NCBI GenBank assembly: GCA_947477885.1
Contig: CANJUD010000002.1
Coordinates: 248,001-312,000 of the forward strand
DNA length: 64,000 nucleotides
DNA from: Bacteroidota bacterium
Lineage (GTDB): Bacteria; Bacteroidota; Bacteroidia; UKL13-3
Reading direction: 5' to 3'
Under the pieces are notes generated by a model. That model had not been told where the DNA came from, made no database searches, and saw only the letters and a program-made list of their open reading frames with translations. Shown in pieces: positions 9,946 to 20,369 of this stretch. Every line of letters starts with the position of its first letter. The first letter of the stretch is position 1. The position numbers were made by a program, and so were the translations under genes.

Positions 9946-10803
9946 TTAAAACTCCCACAGATTGTGTTCGTATTCAAACAGTTTTTTCTTAATGTTATCA
10001 CTTTCTATCAGTGCATTTACAGGACTTGTTTTAAATTCATCAAATTGGTTGATACGCATATCAAATGGATTTGATTCCTTATAAACCCAACTACTAAACA
10101 TACGCATTTCGAAAAAATCGTCATACGTTAATCTAGCAGCATCGTTGCTCCTGTTATATAATTCTTGATGTACAGCTACATTGCGAAAACAGAAACTGTC
10201 AGCACCTGTATTATCATGGTATTTAAAATAGCATACGGGTATTTCACCTGCTGGTGTTCCATTTACTGTTTTAATAAACATGGGAGCTATATATATAATA
10301 CGACTATAAAAGCGAGATTCCTTTTTATCGAAAATCCAATCTTCCATAATTTTATAACGTTTTATACCATCTTCCCAACTTAGTTTAATCTGTATGATAG
10401 AATCATGCCCAGGCCCAAATGGATCGGATGGATCATCCGGTACAAAAGAAACTTTTTCATCGCTCGTAAATTTAGTCACATCATCAATGGTCATCACCCT
10501 GTCCAATGAATCTGAAAAGTAAGGAGTTAAATAACCCTCACTCATTGAATTTTGCAATACATGTGAAAGTGGATTTTTAGGCCAGTTCATCAAGATATTC
10601 ATTTTTTCGCGTACATCTATCATACGTTCCACACGCCAACAATACATTACATCTGCTTCGCGAAGGTGGGGCCAATATATAAGACCGCGCTCATTTACTG
10701 AAGAGCGGTTATATATAAATTGATCAAACGTACTATTTATAATCTGTGCATTTGCCTCAATAGCCAGCAACCAAACTAAAATAAACTGTGCAACCCTTTT
10801 CAT
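9946..10803 (-). CDS. gldN: Gliding motility/T9SS protein GldN (PorN)
   Basis: 'GLIYWPHLREADVMYCWRVERMIDVREKMN' and synteny gldK-L-M-N. Confidence 0.92.
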   Translation of the reverse strand: MKRVAQFILVWLLAIEANAQIINSTFDQFIYNRSSVNERGLIYWPHLREADVMYCWRVERMIDVREKMNILMNWPKNPLSHVLQNSMSEGYLTPYFSDSLDRVMTIDDVTKFTSDEKVSFVPDDPSDPFGPGHDSIIQIKLSWEDGIKRYKIMEDWIFDKKESRFYSRIIYIAPMFIKTVNGTPAGEIPVCYFKYHDNTGADSFCFRNVAVHQELYNRSNDAARLTYDDFFEMRMFSSWVYKESNPFDMRINQFDEFKTSPVNALIESDNIKKKLFEYEHNLWEF

Positions 10804-10916
10804 ATGTATTTTTTATTTTTTATTTTTTTATTCTTGCTACCCTGAGCGGAGTCGAAGGATTATTTTTCATTTTCACCCTGAGCGATCCCGATAGCTATCG
10901 GGACAAAGGGCAATTT

Positions 10917-12455
10917 TTATTGTACGGTCAACGCAATAGCTGAAGGTAATCTTACCAAACCAACTTTACCTGGGCCCATCGCTTCAATACCTGATACTTG
11001 TATTTGGTCTCCACTACGTGGGTTCTTCATTGCATCTTTAATTTGTTGAGAAATAGCAGCACCTGTAACAGTATAGAACTTAGGATCTTGCCTTTTTTGG
11101 GTATAAACCAAAGTGTATTTCGTTACAGTATATTTCATTCCATCAAACAAAAACTCGGGGCCTAAACCTGCCCATATAATGGTTTGCAATCCAACCTCAC
11201 CTGGAGCAATTCTGCCGCTTTCTTTATTACCAAACAACGGGAATGGTTTTGGAACACTCTTAATACGGAATGTCATTGAACCCATGGCCTTTCCTTTTAC
11301 AGTTGCAGTAGCTTTAACTTCTTTAACTCCACTACCAACTTCAACTATATATTGGCCAGGTTTTACTTTTCTTGCTGTGGCTCCAGGGAAACTACATTCA
11401 ACATCTTCAGCTCTTGCTCCAGATACACCTACCGTAATAGGGTTTTCTAAACCAATATAAAGAACGTTCATTTTATCTGCTGAAATTGTAGCAGAAGCTT
11501 TAAATCCAACGTACTCTCCTTCAAATTTTTTTTCTTCAGTTCCTCCATCAGGTTTTTTAACTGTAATAGAACCTGTATATTTATGTTCGCCTACGCTCGA
11601 CGACTGTTCAAATTTACCAACTCCGTTTTCAACCTTAATGGGAGATCCATTTACAGTCATGGCATTCTGATCTTTTGAATTATAGGCTGTAAGTATTACT
11701 TCAGCTTCAAATTTCTCACCCTCTAATACCATGGTTGATTTTGGAATTACCTTAGCTACTAATTGATCAAACTTAAAGTCAGCTGCATTTATTTTCGCTG
11801 CTAATTCTGCCATTGCCTCTGAACCTGCATTTTTAGCATCGTTTTGCATTTTAGTCAAAATTGTAATAACGGCTGCTAATGGTGAATGTTCAAATAATTC
11901 TGATTCCCATGTGTGTCCCGATTCTTTATTGTCATTAGCCTCCACATCTTTTAATGATAAAAGACTCTTAGGATCGATGTTCATCTTCTGAACAATAGCA
12001 GACAAATCAGCGCTGAATGTATTTACAACTTTTTTCAAATCAGCTCCTTTGCCTTCATTAATAAAGTAATGAGCGTGCTTCTCCATATTGTCTCTACCTT
12101 GCAATTGTCCCTCGCTTGATTCGCCTTTACCGAATCTTCCTCCAGTTTCCTTTTCTAAGAACAATTTAATATCATCAATATGCTTTACATATGCTTTTAC
12201 TTTTTTGTCAACCTCAACTGCAGCATCCATAAATGGTTTTGCTTTGGCAGGTTCTTTATCAACTGCTTTTTGCAAAGCACCTAAAATTTGTATATTGCGT
12301 TGGTCTATATTTTTTCCTGATTTTAACATGGATACCTCCACAAAATAAAAGGCTTTCAATATTTCTGCTGATACGTTCAACGCTAGAAGAGCTATCAACA
12401 CGAGATACATCATGTTAATCATCTTCTGCCTGGGGCTCTGTTTACCACTTGCCAT
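10917..12455 (-). CDS. gldM: Gliding motility/T9SS protein GldM (PorM)
   Basis: 'MASGKQSPRQKMINMMYLVLIALLALNVSAEILKAFYFVE' GldM N-terminus; synteny. Confidence 0.95.
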   Translation of the reverse strand: MASGKQSPRQKMINMMYLVLIALLALNVSAEILKAFYFVEVSMLKSGKNIDQRNIQILGALQKAVDKEPAKAKPFMDAAVEVDKKVKAYVKHIDDIKLFLEKETGGRFGKGESSEGQLQGRDNMEKHAHYFINEGKGADLKKVVNTFSADLSAIVQKMNIDPKSLLSLKDVEANDNKESGHTWESELFEHSPLAAVITILTKMQNDAKNAGSEAMAELAAKINAADFKFDQLVAKVIPKSTMVLEGEKFEAEVILTAYNSKDQNAMTVNGSPIKVENGVGKFEQSSSVGEHKYTGSITVKKPDGGTEEKKFEGEYVGFKASATISADKMNVLYIGLENPITVGVSGARAEDVECSFPGATARKVKPGQYIVEVGSGVKEVKATATVKGKAMGSMTFRIKSVPKPFPLFGNKESGRIAPGEVGLQTIIWAGLGPEFLFDGMKYTVTKYTLVYTQKRQDPKFYTVTGAAISQQIKDAMKNPRSGDQIQVSGIEAMGPGKVGLVRLPSAIALTVQ

Positions 12456-12501
12456 TTTATTGTTCTCCTTTTTTTAAATTACCCTATGGTGATGATTGAA
12501 C

Positions 12502-13296
12502 TTAATTACGTGAAACATTCATGGCTGACAACATGTTGCCATAGATGCTATTGAGTGAAGATAGATTCTTACCCAATGTGGTGATTTCACTTGTGATTTG
12601 TTTAGCAGTGCTTTCAGTCTCACTAAGAGAATTAACAACATTGCTCAAATTGCCTACAAACGAATTGATTGTTTTCAAATGGTTATTTGATTCTGCAATC
12701 TCCATTTCATAAACTTGATTAAGCGAAGCTAAATTTTTGGTGATGTTTTCCATTTGCTTAGCATATTCTTGCGAATTCGATGAAGCTGAAGTTAAACCAT
12801 TCATGGCCTCAACTGCCTTCATATAAGAATCGTTTACGCTTACAATTGATTGACTAGCCTTCTGAACATTTTCAGCGTAATTACTTGTAGCCACTGAAAC
12901 TTGAGTCATATCTGACATGGTTGAAACATTATCACCCAACGACTTCAAATTGGTTCCCAAACTAGAAATTAATTCTGGACTAACCTTAGCCTCTTCCAAC
13001 ATTTTATCTAATTGCTGCGATATGCTGCCAGTCGCTTTTTTGTCTTTGGTTTCCATTCCTGCAAGTTCTGGATATACTAATGACCAGTCGATATCTTGAT
13101 GAGGAGGTTCAAATGCTGATATTGCAAATATAAATGCTTCTGTAAGCAAGCCCACAATAAGCATAAGGTCGGCACCTGGCCAGTGCGTAATTTTAAATAA
13201 TGCACCTACGATTACTACTGCTGCTCCGAGACCGTAGATCATACCCATGATCCTTTTTCCTGCTTTACTTTCGAAAAAACTTGTCTTGTTACTCAT
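12502..13296 (-). CDS. gldL: Gliding motility/T9SS protein GldL (PorL)
   Basis: 'KRIMGMIYGLGAAVVIVGALFKITHWPGADLMLIVGLLTEAFIFAISAFEP' is diagnostic. Confidence 0.95.
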   Translation of the reverse strand: MSNKTSFFESKAGKRIMGMIYGLGAAVVIVGALFKITHWPGADLMLIVGLLTEAFIFAISAFEPPHQDIDWSLVYPELAGMETKDKKATGSISQQLDKMLEEAKVSPELISSLGTNLKSLGDNVSTMSDMTQVSVATSNYAENVQKASQSIVSVNDSYMKAVEAMNGLTSASSNSQEYAKQMENITKNLASLNQVYEMEIAESNNHLKTINSFVGNLSNVVNSLSETESTAKQITSEITTLGKNLSSLNSIYGNMLSAMNVSRN

Positions 13297-13405
13297 TTTT
13301 TTTGGTTAGATTTTAAATGTTAGAAATTGATTAATTGAATTGGATTTTATTGAAAAAATGGTTAATTTTTTTAACTGTAATTTAGTAAGGGTGGAGAAAA
13401 GCAGA

Positions 13406-14674
13406 TTACTCTTTGTCCTTATTAGAACGTCCGATATAAGTCATTACGCAACGGAAACCTACAAAACTCTTTGACGAGTCAGCATATTCATATTGGGTGC
13501 GGGTACCATTTTGTATATAGTAAGCTATATCTTTCCATGAACCTCCACGCACAACTTTCTTCTTCTGAGTTTCTGATTCCTCTTTTTTGTAACGGTAACG
13601 ATATTCTGGACTTCCGTCACTAGTAATTTGGTTACCTTGCTCTGCATAAGCGGTGTTGGTCCATTCAGCTACATTACCTGCCATGCAATACAAACCATAA
13701 TCGTTAGGGAAATAAGCATTAACTTTTACGGGATAAAAACCTCCGTCATTAATATAATCTCCACGTCCTGGTTTAAAGTTGGCTAAGAAACATCCTTTTG
13801 TATTACGAACATAAGGTCCGCCCCATGGATACATGTTACCGTCTCTACCTCCACGAGCTGCATATTCAAATTCATTCTCTGATGGTAAACGGAATTGCTC
13901 TTGACTGTATTCGTTAATATTGTATAAGAAATTGTTTAAGCGATGTGAACGCCAATGACAAAATGCACGGGCTTGCTGCCAACTAACTCCCACTACTGGA
14001 TAATCGTCATATTTTGGGTGAGAGAAATATTGACGGGTCATAGGATCATTAAAGGCATAGGTAAAATCGCGAACCCAACATAAAGTGTCAGGATAAATCA
14101 TAAACTCTTCTTTGATTAAATAATCGGCCCTGTTTTTACTGTGCCACTCGTTACCAGTTGTATATGCTGCTGCACCAACATGGTCTTCCCAATACCACAC
14201 ATATTTCAATGTTCTAACATCAACCTGAGGTCTGTTATAGTATTTATCATTTCCTTGGTACATGTACCTTGATTTTGCCCATGTATCATCTGCCCAATTC
14301 ACTTTCTTATTATAATCAAGATATACTACACCATCAGGGTCAGTATAAGTAAGTGCTTGTTCAGTGCGGGCTAATGAATCAATAACATAATATACAAACT
14401 GACGATATTCGTTGTTTGATATTTCGGTATCATCCATATAGAATGCGGGGATAGATACCTGGCGATTTTGAGCTAGTTGTGTAAAGGGAACGTCTTGGTC
14501 ACTTTGCCCAATGTGGAAAGTTCCTGTTGGAACATATACCGTACCCATCGGGGCTTGATGAAACCATTTGCGACGACCAGGAACACCTGTCAATTCACCA
14601 TTATCTCCATTTAAGCCACAACTTCCTAAAGTTAAGGTTATTGCGATTATTAGGAACAGATTTAATCTTTTCAT
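13406..14674 (-). CDS. gldK: Gliding motility lipoprotein GldK (PorK), SUMF1/FGE-like domain
   Basis: Lipobox signal, 'GTFHIGQSDQDVPFTQLAQNRQVSIPAFYMDDTEISNNEYRQFVYYVIDSLAR', FGE fold motifs. Confidence 0.95.
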   Translation of the reverse strand: MKRLNLFLIIAITLTLGSCGLNGDNGELTGVPGRRKWFHQAPMGTVYVPTGTFHIGQSDQDVPFTQLAQNRQVSIPAFYMDDTEISNNEYRQFVYYVIDSLARTEQALTYTDPDGVVYLDYNKKVNWADDTWAKSRYMYQGNDKYYNRPQVDVRTLKYVWYWEDHVGAAAYTTGNEWHSKNRADYLIKEEFMIYPDTLCWVRDFTYAFNDPMTRQYFSHPKYDDYPVVGVSWQQARAFCHWRSHRLNNFLYNINEYSQEQFRLPSENEFEYAARGGRDGNMYPWGGPYVRNTKGCFLANFKPGRGDYINDGGFYPVKVNAYFPNDYGLYCMAGNVAEWTNTAYAEQGNQITSDGSPEYRYRYKKEESETQKKKVVRGGSWKDIAYYIQNGTRTQYEYADSSKSFVGFRCVMTYIGRSNKDKE

Positions 14675-14704
14675 TTGTATAGTTTATAGTTGTCGAAAAG
14701 TATG

Positions 14705-14734
14705 CAAAAATAGGTAATTCGACCAAAAATGCAA
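14705..14734 (-). promoter_or_regulatory. Bacteroidetes-type promoter upstream of gldK
   Basis: Minus strand TTG-N19-TATTTTTG (consensus TTTG/TAnnTTTG), about 30 nt before the gldK ATG. Confidence 0.6.
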
Positions 14735-14873
14735 GTTTTTTTTATCAAAAGGTGTGTTTTAGATCTGATTGTTCAGATTTGATATCTAAACGTGCTAATC
14801 ATTCTTTTATTGCCCTTCTCTTCAATTATATTTTTGTTGTTTTATTAATAGGTTGATATTCAGTTTAAAAAAA

Positions 14874-15932
14874 TTATCGTTGCCAACCATTGGCACGACG
14901 GGTATCGTAGTATTTTTTAGTAGGTGGTGGTTTAAAATCAAGTTTGAAACAATATTGGGCCATCAATTCAACAGTACCAAAGCTATTGGTAAATTGACCC
15001 AAACGAGAAACAGTAATATCATAAGAAATACCGAATTTTAGTTTTGGATTTGGTTTCCATCCGGCCATCAAAATCACAGCATCGCTGCGGTATACAATTT
15101 TATAACTGTCCCAACGGTAGGAAACGCCACCCCAATATTGATTGTTGATATAATAGTTCGCATTTATCTCGAACTGTGTCTTGGTTAAATCTGTACGGAA
15201 TTTAATATTGGGTTGTAAAACATTAGCTCCCATTTGTATATCACCTCCAGCTATTAATTGGGCATGGGTTCTTAAATTGATTGATCCACCTGTAGCATAA
15301 GTAAGTTTGCCGGGTAAAAGATGCGTTGCTGAGAGTCCGCCATAAAAATTATCCAACCCCATAAACGATTGCTTGGTATAGTATAATCCAAAACCAAGAT
15401 CTGGCTTGCTTTGGGTAGCATCAGTTGCTGGGATACTGGGATCAGTACCGCTTGCTGTTTTTTGAAGATCGGTTAAAGTGCGCAGCTTAGTACCGTCAAG
15501 TGCTTTTTGTACCATACCTGCTGATGCACCTATTGAAAGTGCTGACTGATTGGCTAACTCAATTTTGCGAGAATAACTAAGCGAGAAATTTATCCCCTTT
15601 TGAAAACCCAATTGGTCTTGCTCCACGTTTAAACCATAACCGTTGCTACCAAAATTGGCTGCAACATTAAAGTTAGATGTGGTAGGAGTTCCAAGCCAAC
15701 CGAACCATTGGTTTTTGTAAACTACAGTTGCACATACATGGTCTTGCATATTATTAGACGCATATGCAGGATTGTAGGTAAGCTTATTAAACATAAAATG
15801 AGCATAGTAGGGATCCTGCTGTGCTTTAGCTGCATTCCCAATTAGCAACAAACAAATAGTGGTTGTAATTAGGGCTTTGATGGATAGTTTTTGCATAATG
15901 TTCAGATGGATGCTGCTCAAGTTTCGCCGCAA
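14874..15932 (-). CDS. porP: PorP/SprF-family T9SS membrane protein
   Basis: 'QQDPYYAHFMFNKLTYNPAYASNNMQDHVCATVVYKNQWFGWLGTPTTSNF' PorP/SprF motif; next to gldKLMN. Confidence 0.9.
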   Translation of the reverse strand: MRRNLSSIHLNIMQKLSIKALITTTICLLLIGNAAKAQQDPYYAHFMFNKLTYNPAYASNNMQDHVCATVVYKNQWFGWLGTPTTSNFNVAANFGSNGYGLNVEQDQLGFQKGINFSLSYSRKIELANQSALSIGASAGMVQKALDGTKLRTLTDLQKTASGTDPSIPATDATQSKPDLGFGLYYTKQSFMGLDNFYGGLSATHLLPGKLTYATGGSINLRTHAQLIAGGDIQMGANVLQPNIKFRTDLTKTQFEINANYYINNQYWGGVSYRWDSYKIVYRSDAVILMAGWKPNPKLKFGISYDITVSRLGQFTNSFGTVELMAQYCFKLDFKPPPTKKYYDTRRANGWQR

Positions 15933-16027
15933 TTATAAACTATAAATGGAATATTTCGGAGAAAGACTTAAACAAATTTTAACCATTGAGAAAAAAAATG
16001 TTGAAAAGGTTGCCTGCATATACAAAA

Positions 16028-16777
16028 TTATCCTTTGCTTGCTAGTATAATATATTTCTCCAAAGCCAGTCCCATCGAAGGGCACTCTGGTGAGGGTGCT
16101 GAAATGTTAACTGCTAGATTTGCATCTTCCACGGCTTTAATAGTAGTTTTTCCCCATGCTGCAATTCTAGTATCCTTTTGCTCGTAGCCAGGGAAATTAT
16201 CGAAAAGAGATTTAATATCGGCAGGACTATAGAAAACAATAATATCATAATATACATCGGCCAAATCGGAAAGATCGGCTGAAACGGTGCGGTATATCAT
16301 GCCCTCTTTAAAAATGATTTTATGTTTGGTCAAAAATTCTGGGATATCATTTTTACGGATATCAGAACAAGGGAAAAAATATTTTTCGGAACTGTGCTTT
16401 TTTAGCAAGCTCATTAATGATGCTTCTGTTCCTTCGGCATGAAATAACTTGCGTTTACGCACTTGCAAGTGCTTTTGCATGTAATTAGCTGCCTGCTCAT
16501 TGATGCAAAAGAATTTCATATCCTCAGGAATCGCAGTTCGCATTTCGGTAGCAATAGCAAAATAGGTATCAATAGCATTTTTAGAATTGAAAATGATGGC
16601 GGTAAAATCCGAAATAGGTGCTCGTTGGTTTCTAAACTCACGAACAGTAACTGGTTCTATCTGAATAAAAGGCCTGAAATCTATTTTGCAATTGAGCTTT
16701 TTCGCCACATCTATAAGTGGCGATTTGTCCACTTCTGGGCGGGGTTGCGACACTAAAATTGTTTTTACTTTTTTCAA
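16028..16777 (-). CDS. hemD: Uroporphyrinogen-III synthase
   Basis: 'ILVSQPRPEVDKSPLIDVAKK...IIFNSKNAIDTYF...RIAAWGKTTIKAVEDANL' HemD fold motifs. Confidence 0.85.
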   Translation of the reverse strand: MKKVKTILVSQPRPEVDKSPLIDVAKKLNCKIDFRPFIQIEPVTVREFRNQRAPISDFTAIIFNSKNAIDTYFAIATEMRTAIPEDMKFFCINEQAANYMQKHLQVRKRKLFHAEGTEASLMSLLKKHSSEKYFFPCSDIRKNDIPEFLTKHKIIFKEGMIYRTVSADLSDLADVYYDIIVFYSPADIKSLFDNFPGYEQKDTRIAAWGKTTIKAVEDANLAVNISAPSPECPSMGLALEKYIILASKG

Positions 16778-16792
16778 GTTCGATGTTTTTGT

Positions 16793-17782
16793 TTAATTGC
16801 TAAAGTAAAAATACACCAATAGCCAAGGTAAAACTTCTAAGCTGCAAATATAGAGTAAAAGATACAATGCGGGGTAATGGAACACCGGCAATAAACCCTG
16901 AGTTTGTCGTAAAATCCTGTAAATAAGAGATATTGCAAATAGTATCAACAGTATAATATTTAATTGCTGCACTGAAATTAGACCAAAGTTGAGATAATTG
17001 ATTAAGAATAATGGGAAGGCTAATAGCAACATGAGGAAATTAACAACGATAGTATTGTTAATCATTATAATAGCCAACCTATCTACTTGCAGCAGGTATT
17101 GCATAAAATGATGCACCAACATTTTCACCAAATAAATGAAAAAGAACAAAGTAATCAATGCCACTATTTTAATAACAGGCACCAAATCGATGGACATGAA
17201 GCTGGTATCGCCATACAAGAAATAACCGAGAGAAAGAATTAATACTGACAAAAACAGCAATTGCAAATTGACTCCACTTGCTGCCGTTTTTTGTTGCGAT
17301 ACATAACTAAAAGTTTTGTTGCCTGATGCCATCACTTGGTTCACCATCGAAAAGATTTCACGCTCGCTCCATATTTTGATGATGGCTACCACAAACATGA
17401 TATTGATAACCACGATAAATATAAGCAAATTATTGCGAGGTGGCGGGCGACGAATATAACCTTCAGGCGGTTCGAACTGTTCGAAATTATCTTCGTCCAA
17501 CCTAAATGGATTTCTATTACTTAAGGCCATGAAGGGATTGCATAACACCATCAATACCGAATCCGTTGTGGAACTATCTATCTTGATGGCTTTTATTGCA
17601 ATATGATTTGAACTATCAGGTCTTTTTGAAGGTTGCTCTTCGGTTTGTTCATGACGGACGCGAGCCGCATGACGATTTTGACGATTTTGCCCCTGCATTA
17701 ACTGCAAAGGCGACTGAGCTGGCAGTGTATATGCCAGTATAAAAAAAATTAGGGTGAATAGAAGTTTGTATATGTTGCCCAT
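16793..17782 (-). CDS. DUF4271 domain multi-TM membrane protein
   Basis: Multi-TM C-terminal half; commonly precedes hemD in Bacteroidetes. Confidence 0.7.
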   Translation of the reverse strand: MGNIYKLLFTLIFFILAYTLPAQSPLQLMQGQNRQNRHAARVRHEQTEEQPSKRPDSSNHIAIKAIKIDSSTTDSVLMVLCNPFMALSNRNPFRLDEDNFEQFEPPEGYIRRPPPRNNLLIFIVVINIMFVVAIIKIWSEREIFSMVNQVMASGNKTFSYVSQQKTAASGVNLQLLFLSVLILSLGYFLYGDTSFMSIDLVPVIKIVALITLFFFIYLVKMLVHHFMQYLLQVDRLAIIMINNTIVVNFLMLLLAFPLFLINYLNFGLISVQQLNIILLILFAISLIYRILRQTQGLLPVFHYPALYLLLYICSLEVLPWLLVYFYFSN

Positions 17783-17789
17783 GGGGCTT

Positions 17790-18929
17790 CTATCTTAAAA
17801 CATCGCGTGAAATAACAATTTTTTGTACTTCGCTAGTCCCTTCATATATCTGGGTAATTTTAGCGTCTCGCATCAATCGTTCCACATGGTATTCTTTCAC
17901 ATAACCATAGCCTCCATGCACTTGCACGGCTTCAATAGTTACATCCATAGCAGTTTTAGATGCATAGAGTTTGGCCATGCTACTAGCAATTGCGTATTCT
18001 AGATGTTGGTCTTTTAACCAAGCTGCTTTAAGACATAACAATCGTGATGCTTCAATTTCGGTTGCCATATCGGCCAATTTAAATTGGATGGCTTGGTGAT
18101 TCATAATTTCGGTACCAAATGCTTTACGTTGTTTTGAATATGCTACAGCTAATTCAAAAGCTCCTGAAGCAATTCCAAGTGCTTGAGCTGCAATTCCGAT
18201 ACGGCCACCACCCAAAGTTTTCATAGCGAATTTGAATCCGAAACCGTCCTCCCCTATCCTATTTTCTTTAGGAACAATCACATCTTGAAACATAACTGAG
18301 TGGGTATCGCTTGCACGTATTCCCATCTTTTGTTCTTTGGGTCCGAGTGTTATGCCAGGGCTATTGCGTTCTACTATAAAAGCATTGATTCCTTTATGTC
18401 CTTTCTCGGGATAAGTTTGTGCAATTACCAAATAAGTACTTGCAGTATTGCCGCAGGTAATCCAATTTTTTGTTCCATTCAATATATAGTGGTCACCTTT
18501 ATCAGCAGCGGTGGTTCTTTGCGAAGTAGCATCACTACCTGCTTCAGGCTCACTTAGCAAAAATGCTCCGTGGCACTGACCACTTGCTAAAGGAACCAAG
18601 TATTTCATTTTCTGTTCCTCATTACCAAAGGTCTCAAGTCCCCAGCAAACCAATGAATTGTTTACAGAAACTACAACAGATGTGGATGCATCTATCTTGC
18701 TAATTTCTTCCATGGCCAATACATAGCTCACAGTATCCATACCCGCTCCACCATATTTGGGGTTCACCATCATTCCCATAAACCCCATTTCGCCCAATTT
18801 CTTAATTTGTTCAGTTGGAAACTTTTGGGTTTCGTCGCGTTCTATTACTCCTGGTAGCAATTCTTGTTGAGCAAAATCGCGTGCCGCTTGGCGTATCATC
18901 AAATGTTCTTCGGATAACTGTAAATTCAT
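17790..18929 (-). CDS. Acyl-CoA dehydrogenase (short-chain/butyryl type)
   Basis: 'GAFLLSEPEAGSDA', 'RKAFGTEIMNHQAIQFKLADMATEIEASRLL', 'QVHGGYGYVKEYHVERLMRDAKITQIYEGTSEVQKIVISRDVL'. Confidence 0.95.
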   Translation of the reverse strand: MNLQLSEEHLMIRQAARDFAQQELLPGVIERDETQKFPTEQIKKLGEMGFMGMMVNPKYGGAGMDTVSYVLAMEEISKIDASTSVVVSVNNSLVCWGLETFGNEEQKMKYLVPLASGQCHGAFLLSEPEAGSDATSQRTTAADKGDHYILNGTKNWITCGNTASTYLVIAQTYPEKGHKGINAFIVERNSPGITLGPKEQKMGIRASDTHSVMFQDVIVPKENRIGEDGFGFKFAMKTLGGGRIGIAAQALGIASGAFELAVAYSKQRKAFGTEIMNHQAIQFKLADMATEIEASRLLCLKAAWLKDQHLEYAIASSMAKLYASKTAMDVTIEAVQVHGGYGYVKEYHVERLMRDAKITQIYEGTSEVQKIVISRDVLR

Positions 18930-19152
18930 GGGTGCAAAAATAAGGGGGGAATCACGATTTACGATATACGATTTACGATGTCCGATTTGCGATATTTTTT
19001 TGTTAGCTGAAAATAGACCAGCAAAAAAATATTTTGCACCCTATCCATTTCATTCCTATAATTGCCCGCAAAATCTTACTTGCGAATTTTTGCTAAAAAC
19101 CGAAAACAACATCCAAAAAAACCACATTAAAATAGTGTTTAAGACTATACTA

Positions 19153-19167
19153 CCCCCCCCCCCCCCC
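19153..19167. repeat. Homopolymer C15 tract
   Basis: Fifteen consecutive C in an AT-rich intergenic region. Confidence 0.9.
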
Positions 19168-19447
19168 AGCAATTCGCTAAAAATCTTGCCAATAACGGGG
19201 TTTCGGGTAATTACTCAGTTTCGTCTCATTCAATACTTCTCATCATCATGTTGCAAATGCAGGGCATTGTGCCCTAGCCGCTACTAATAGTATGGAACAT
19301 AGTGAAAATAGTAATATGTGCTTTAAAAGTTGCAAAATAATACCGATAAATATCTTATGCAAAAATAATTTGATTTCTAATAAGTTAACTCCCCTTTTGT
19401 GGGTATATCCAAATTAATTGAATATTTTATTAAACCCGTAAATTATA

Positions 19448-20362
19448 TTAGATATCTTTTGAATGCTTTTTTTTGTATTTGGATTTTATTTTAAAAACAA
19501 ACAAGCGTATGATATCTTTAAATGACAAATGCTTGAACATAATCAAGCTCTCTTTGCTATAAAAACCATATATATTATATATTCTTCTAACTTGAACCAA
19601 TATGGCATCATTTATATAATTACTATAACGCTTGTTCAAATGCTTTCTATGATACTTGTATAGCAAAATATTATTTACCAAAAAATCAACTCTGTTTACT
19701 GGGTTATCTCTTAGTGAGGTAAATGCTCCATGAATATGCTTTCTGTATGCACACCTATTGTCATGCATATAATAGAATGAACCTTTGTCAAGCAACAATA
19801 ACAACAACACAGTATCGCCCGCATAAAACTTCAAGTCAGCTTCTTTAATTTTTATTACGTTTCGGTACACCAAAGAAGCGGTAGGATATATGCCTCCCCC
19901 TCTTAAAATTATTTGCTCGGGTTCAATATCTCTATCGGTATCCCAATCATGATATCGGGCAACGGCAATACCATTTTCTATGATATCAGCATTATGAAAA
20001 CACCCAACATACTGCGGTTTTTTTTCTAAAAAGTCAACTTGTTTTTGCAATTTATTTTCATCTGTCCAATAATCATCTCCTTCAAAATACGCTATATATT
20101 TTGATTGGGGAGAAGTGATCAAATCCATCCAGTTTTTTGCTGCTCCAACATTTTTTTCTTGCAGAATGAGCTTGATAAAATCAGGATATTTTTCTTTGTA
20201 TTCTAATAAGATTTCTCTGGTATCGTCTTTGGAGCAATCATCGGCAATAATTAATTCCCATTCAAAATTTACTTTTTGCATCAATACACCGTCAATTGCT
20301 TGACGAATATATTTCGCATGATTATAAGTAATCAAACATACTGAAAGCAGCGGGGAATTCAT
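19448..20362 (-). CDS. Glycosyltransferase family 2
   Basis: 'PLLSVCLITYNHAKYIRQAIDGVLMQKVNFEWELIIADDCSKDDTREIL', 'YFEGDDYWTDENKLQKQVDFL'. Confidence 0.93.
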   Translation of the reverse strand: MNSPLLSVCLITYNHAKYIRQAIDGVLMQKVNFEWELIIADDCSKDDTREILLEYKEKYPDFIKLILQEKNVGAAKNWMDLITSPQSKYIAYFEGDDYWTDENKLQKQVDFLEKKPQYVGCFHNADIIENGIAVARYHDWDTDRDIEPEQIILRGGGIYPTASLVYRNVIKIKEADLKFYAGDTVLLLLLLDKGSFYYMHDNRCAYRKHIHGAFTSLRDNPVNRVDFLVNNILLYKYHRKHLNKRYSNYINDAILVQVRRIYNIYGFYSKESLIMFKHLSFKDIIRLFVFKIKSKYKKKHSKDI

Positions 20363-20369
20363 AACGTAA

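Noticed and set aside
18928-19287. 119-aa plus-strand ORF running through the C15 tract (PPPPP)
   Set aside because: Starts antisense at the acyl-CoA dehydrogenase start, crosses a dispersed repeat and a homopolymer; translation looks non-coding.
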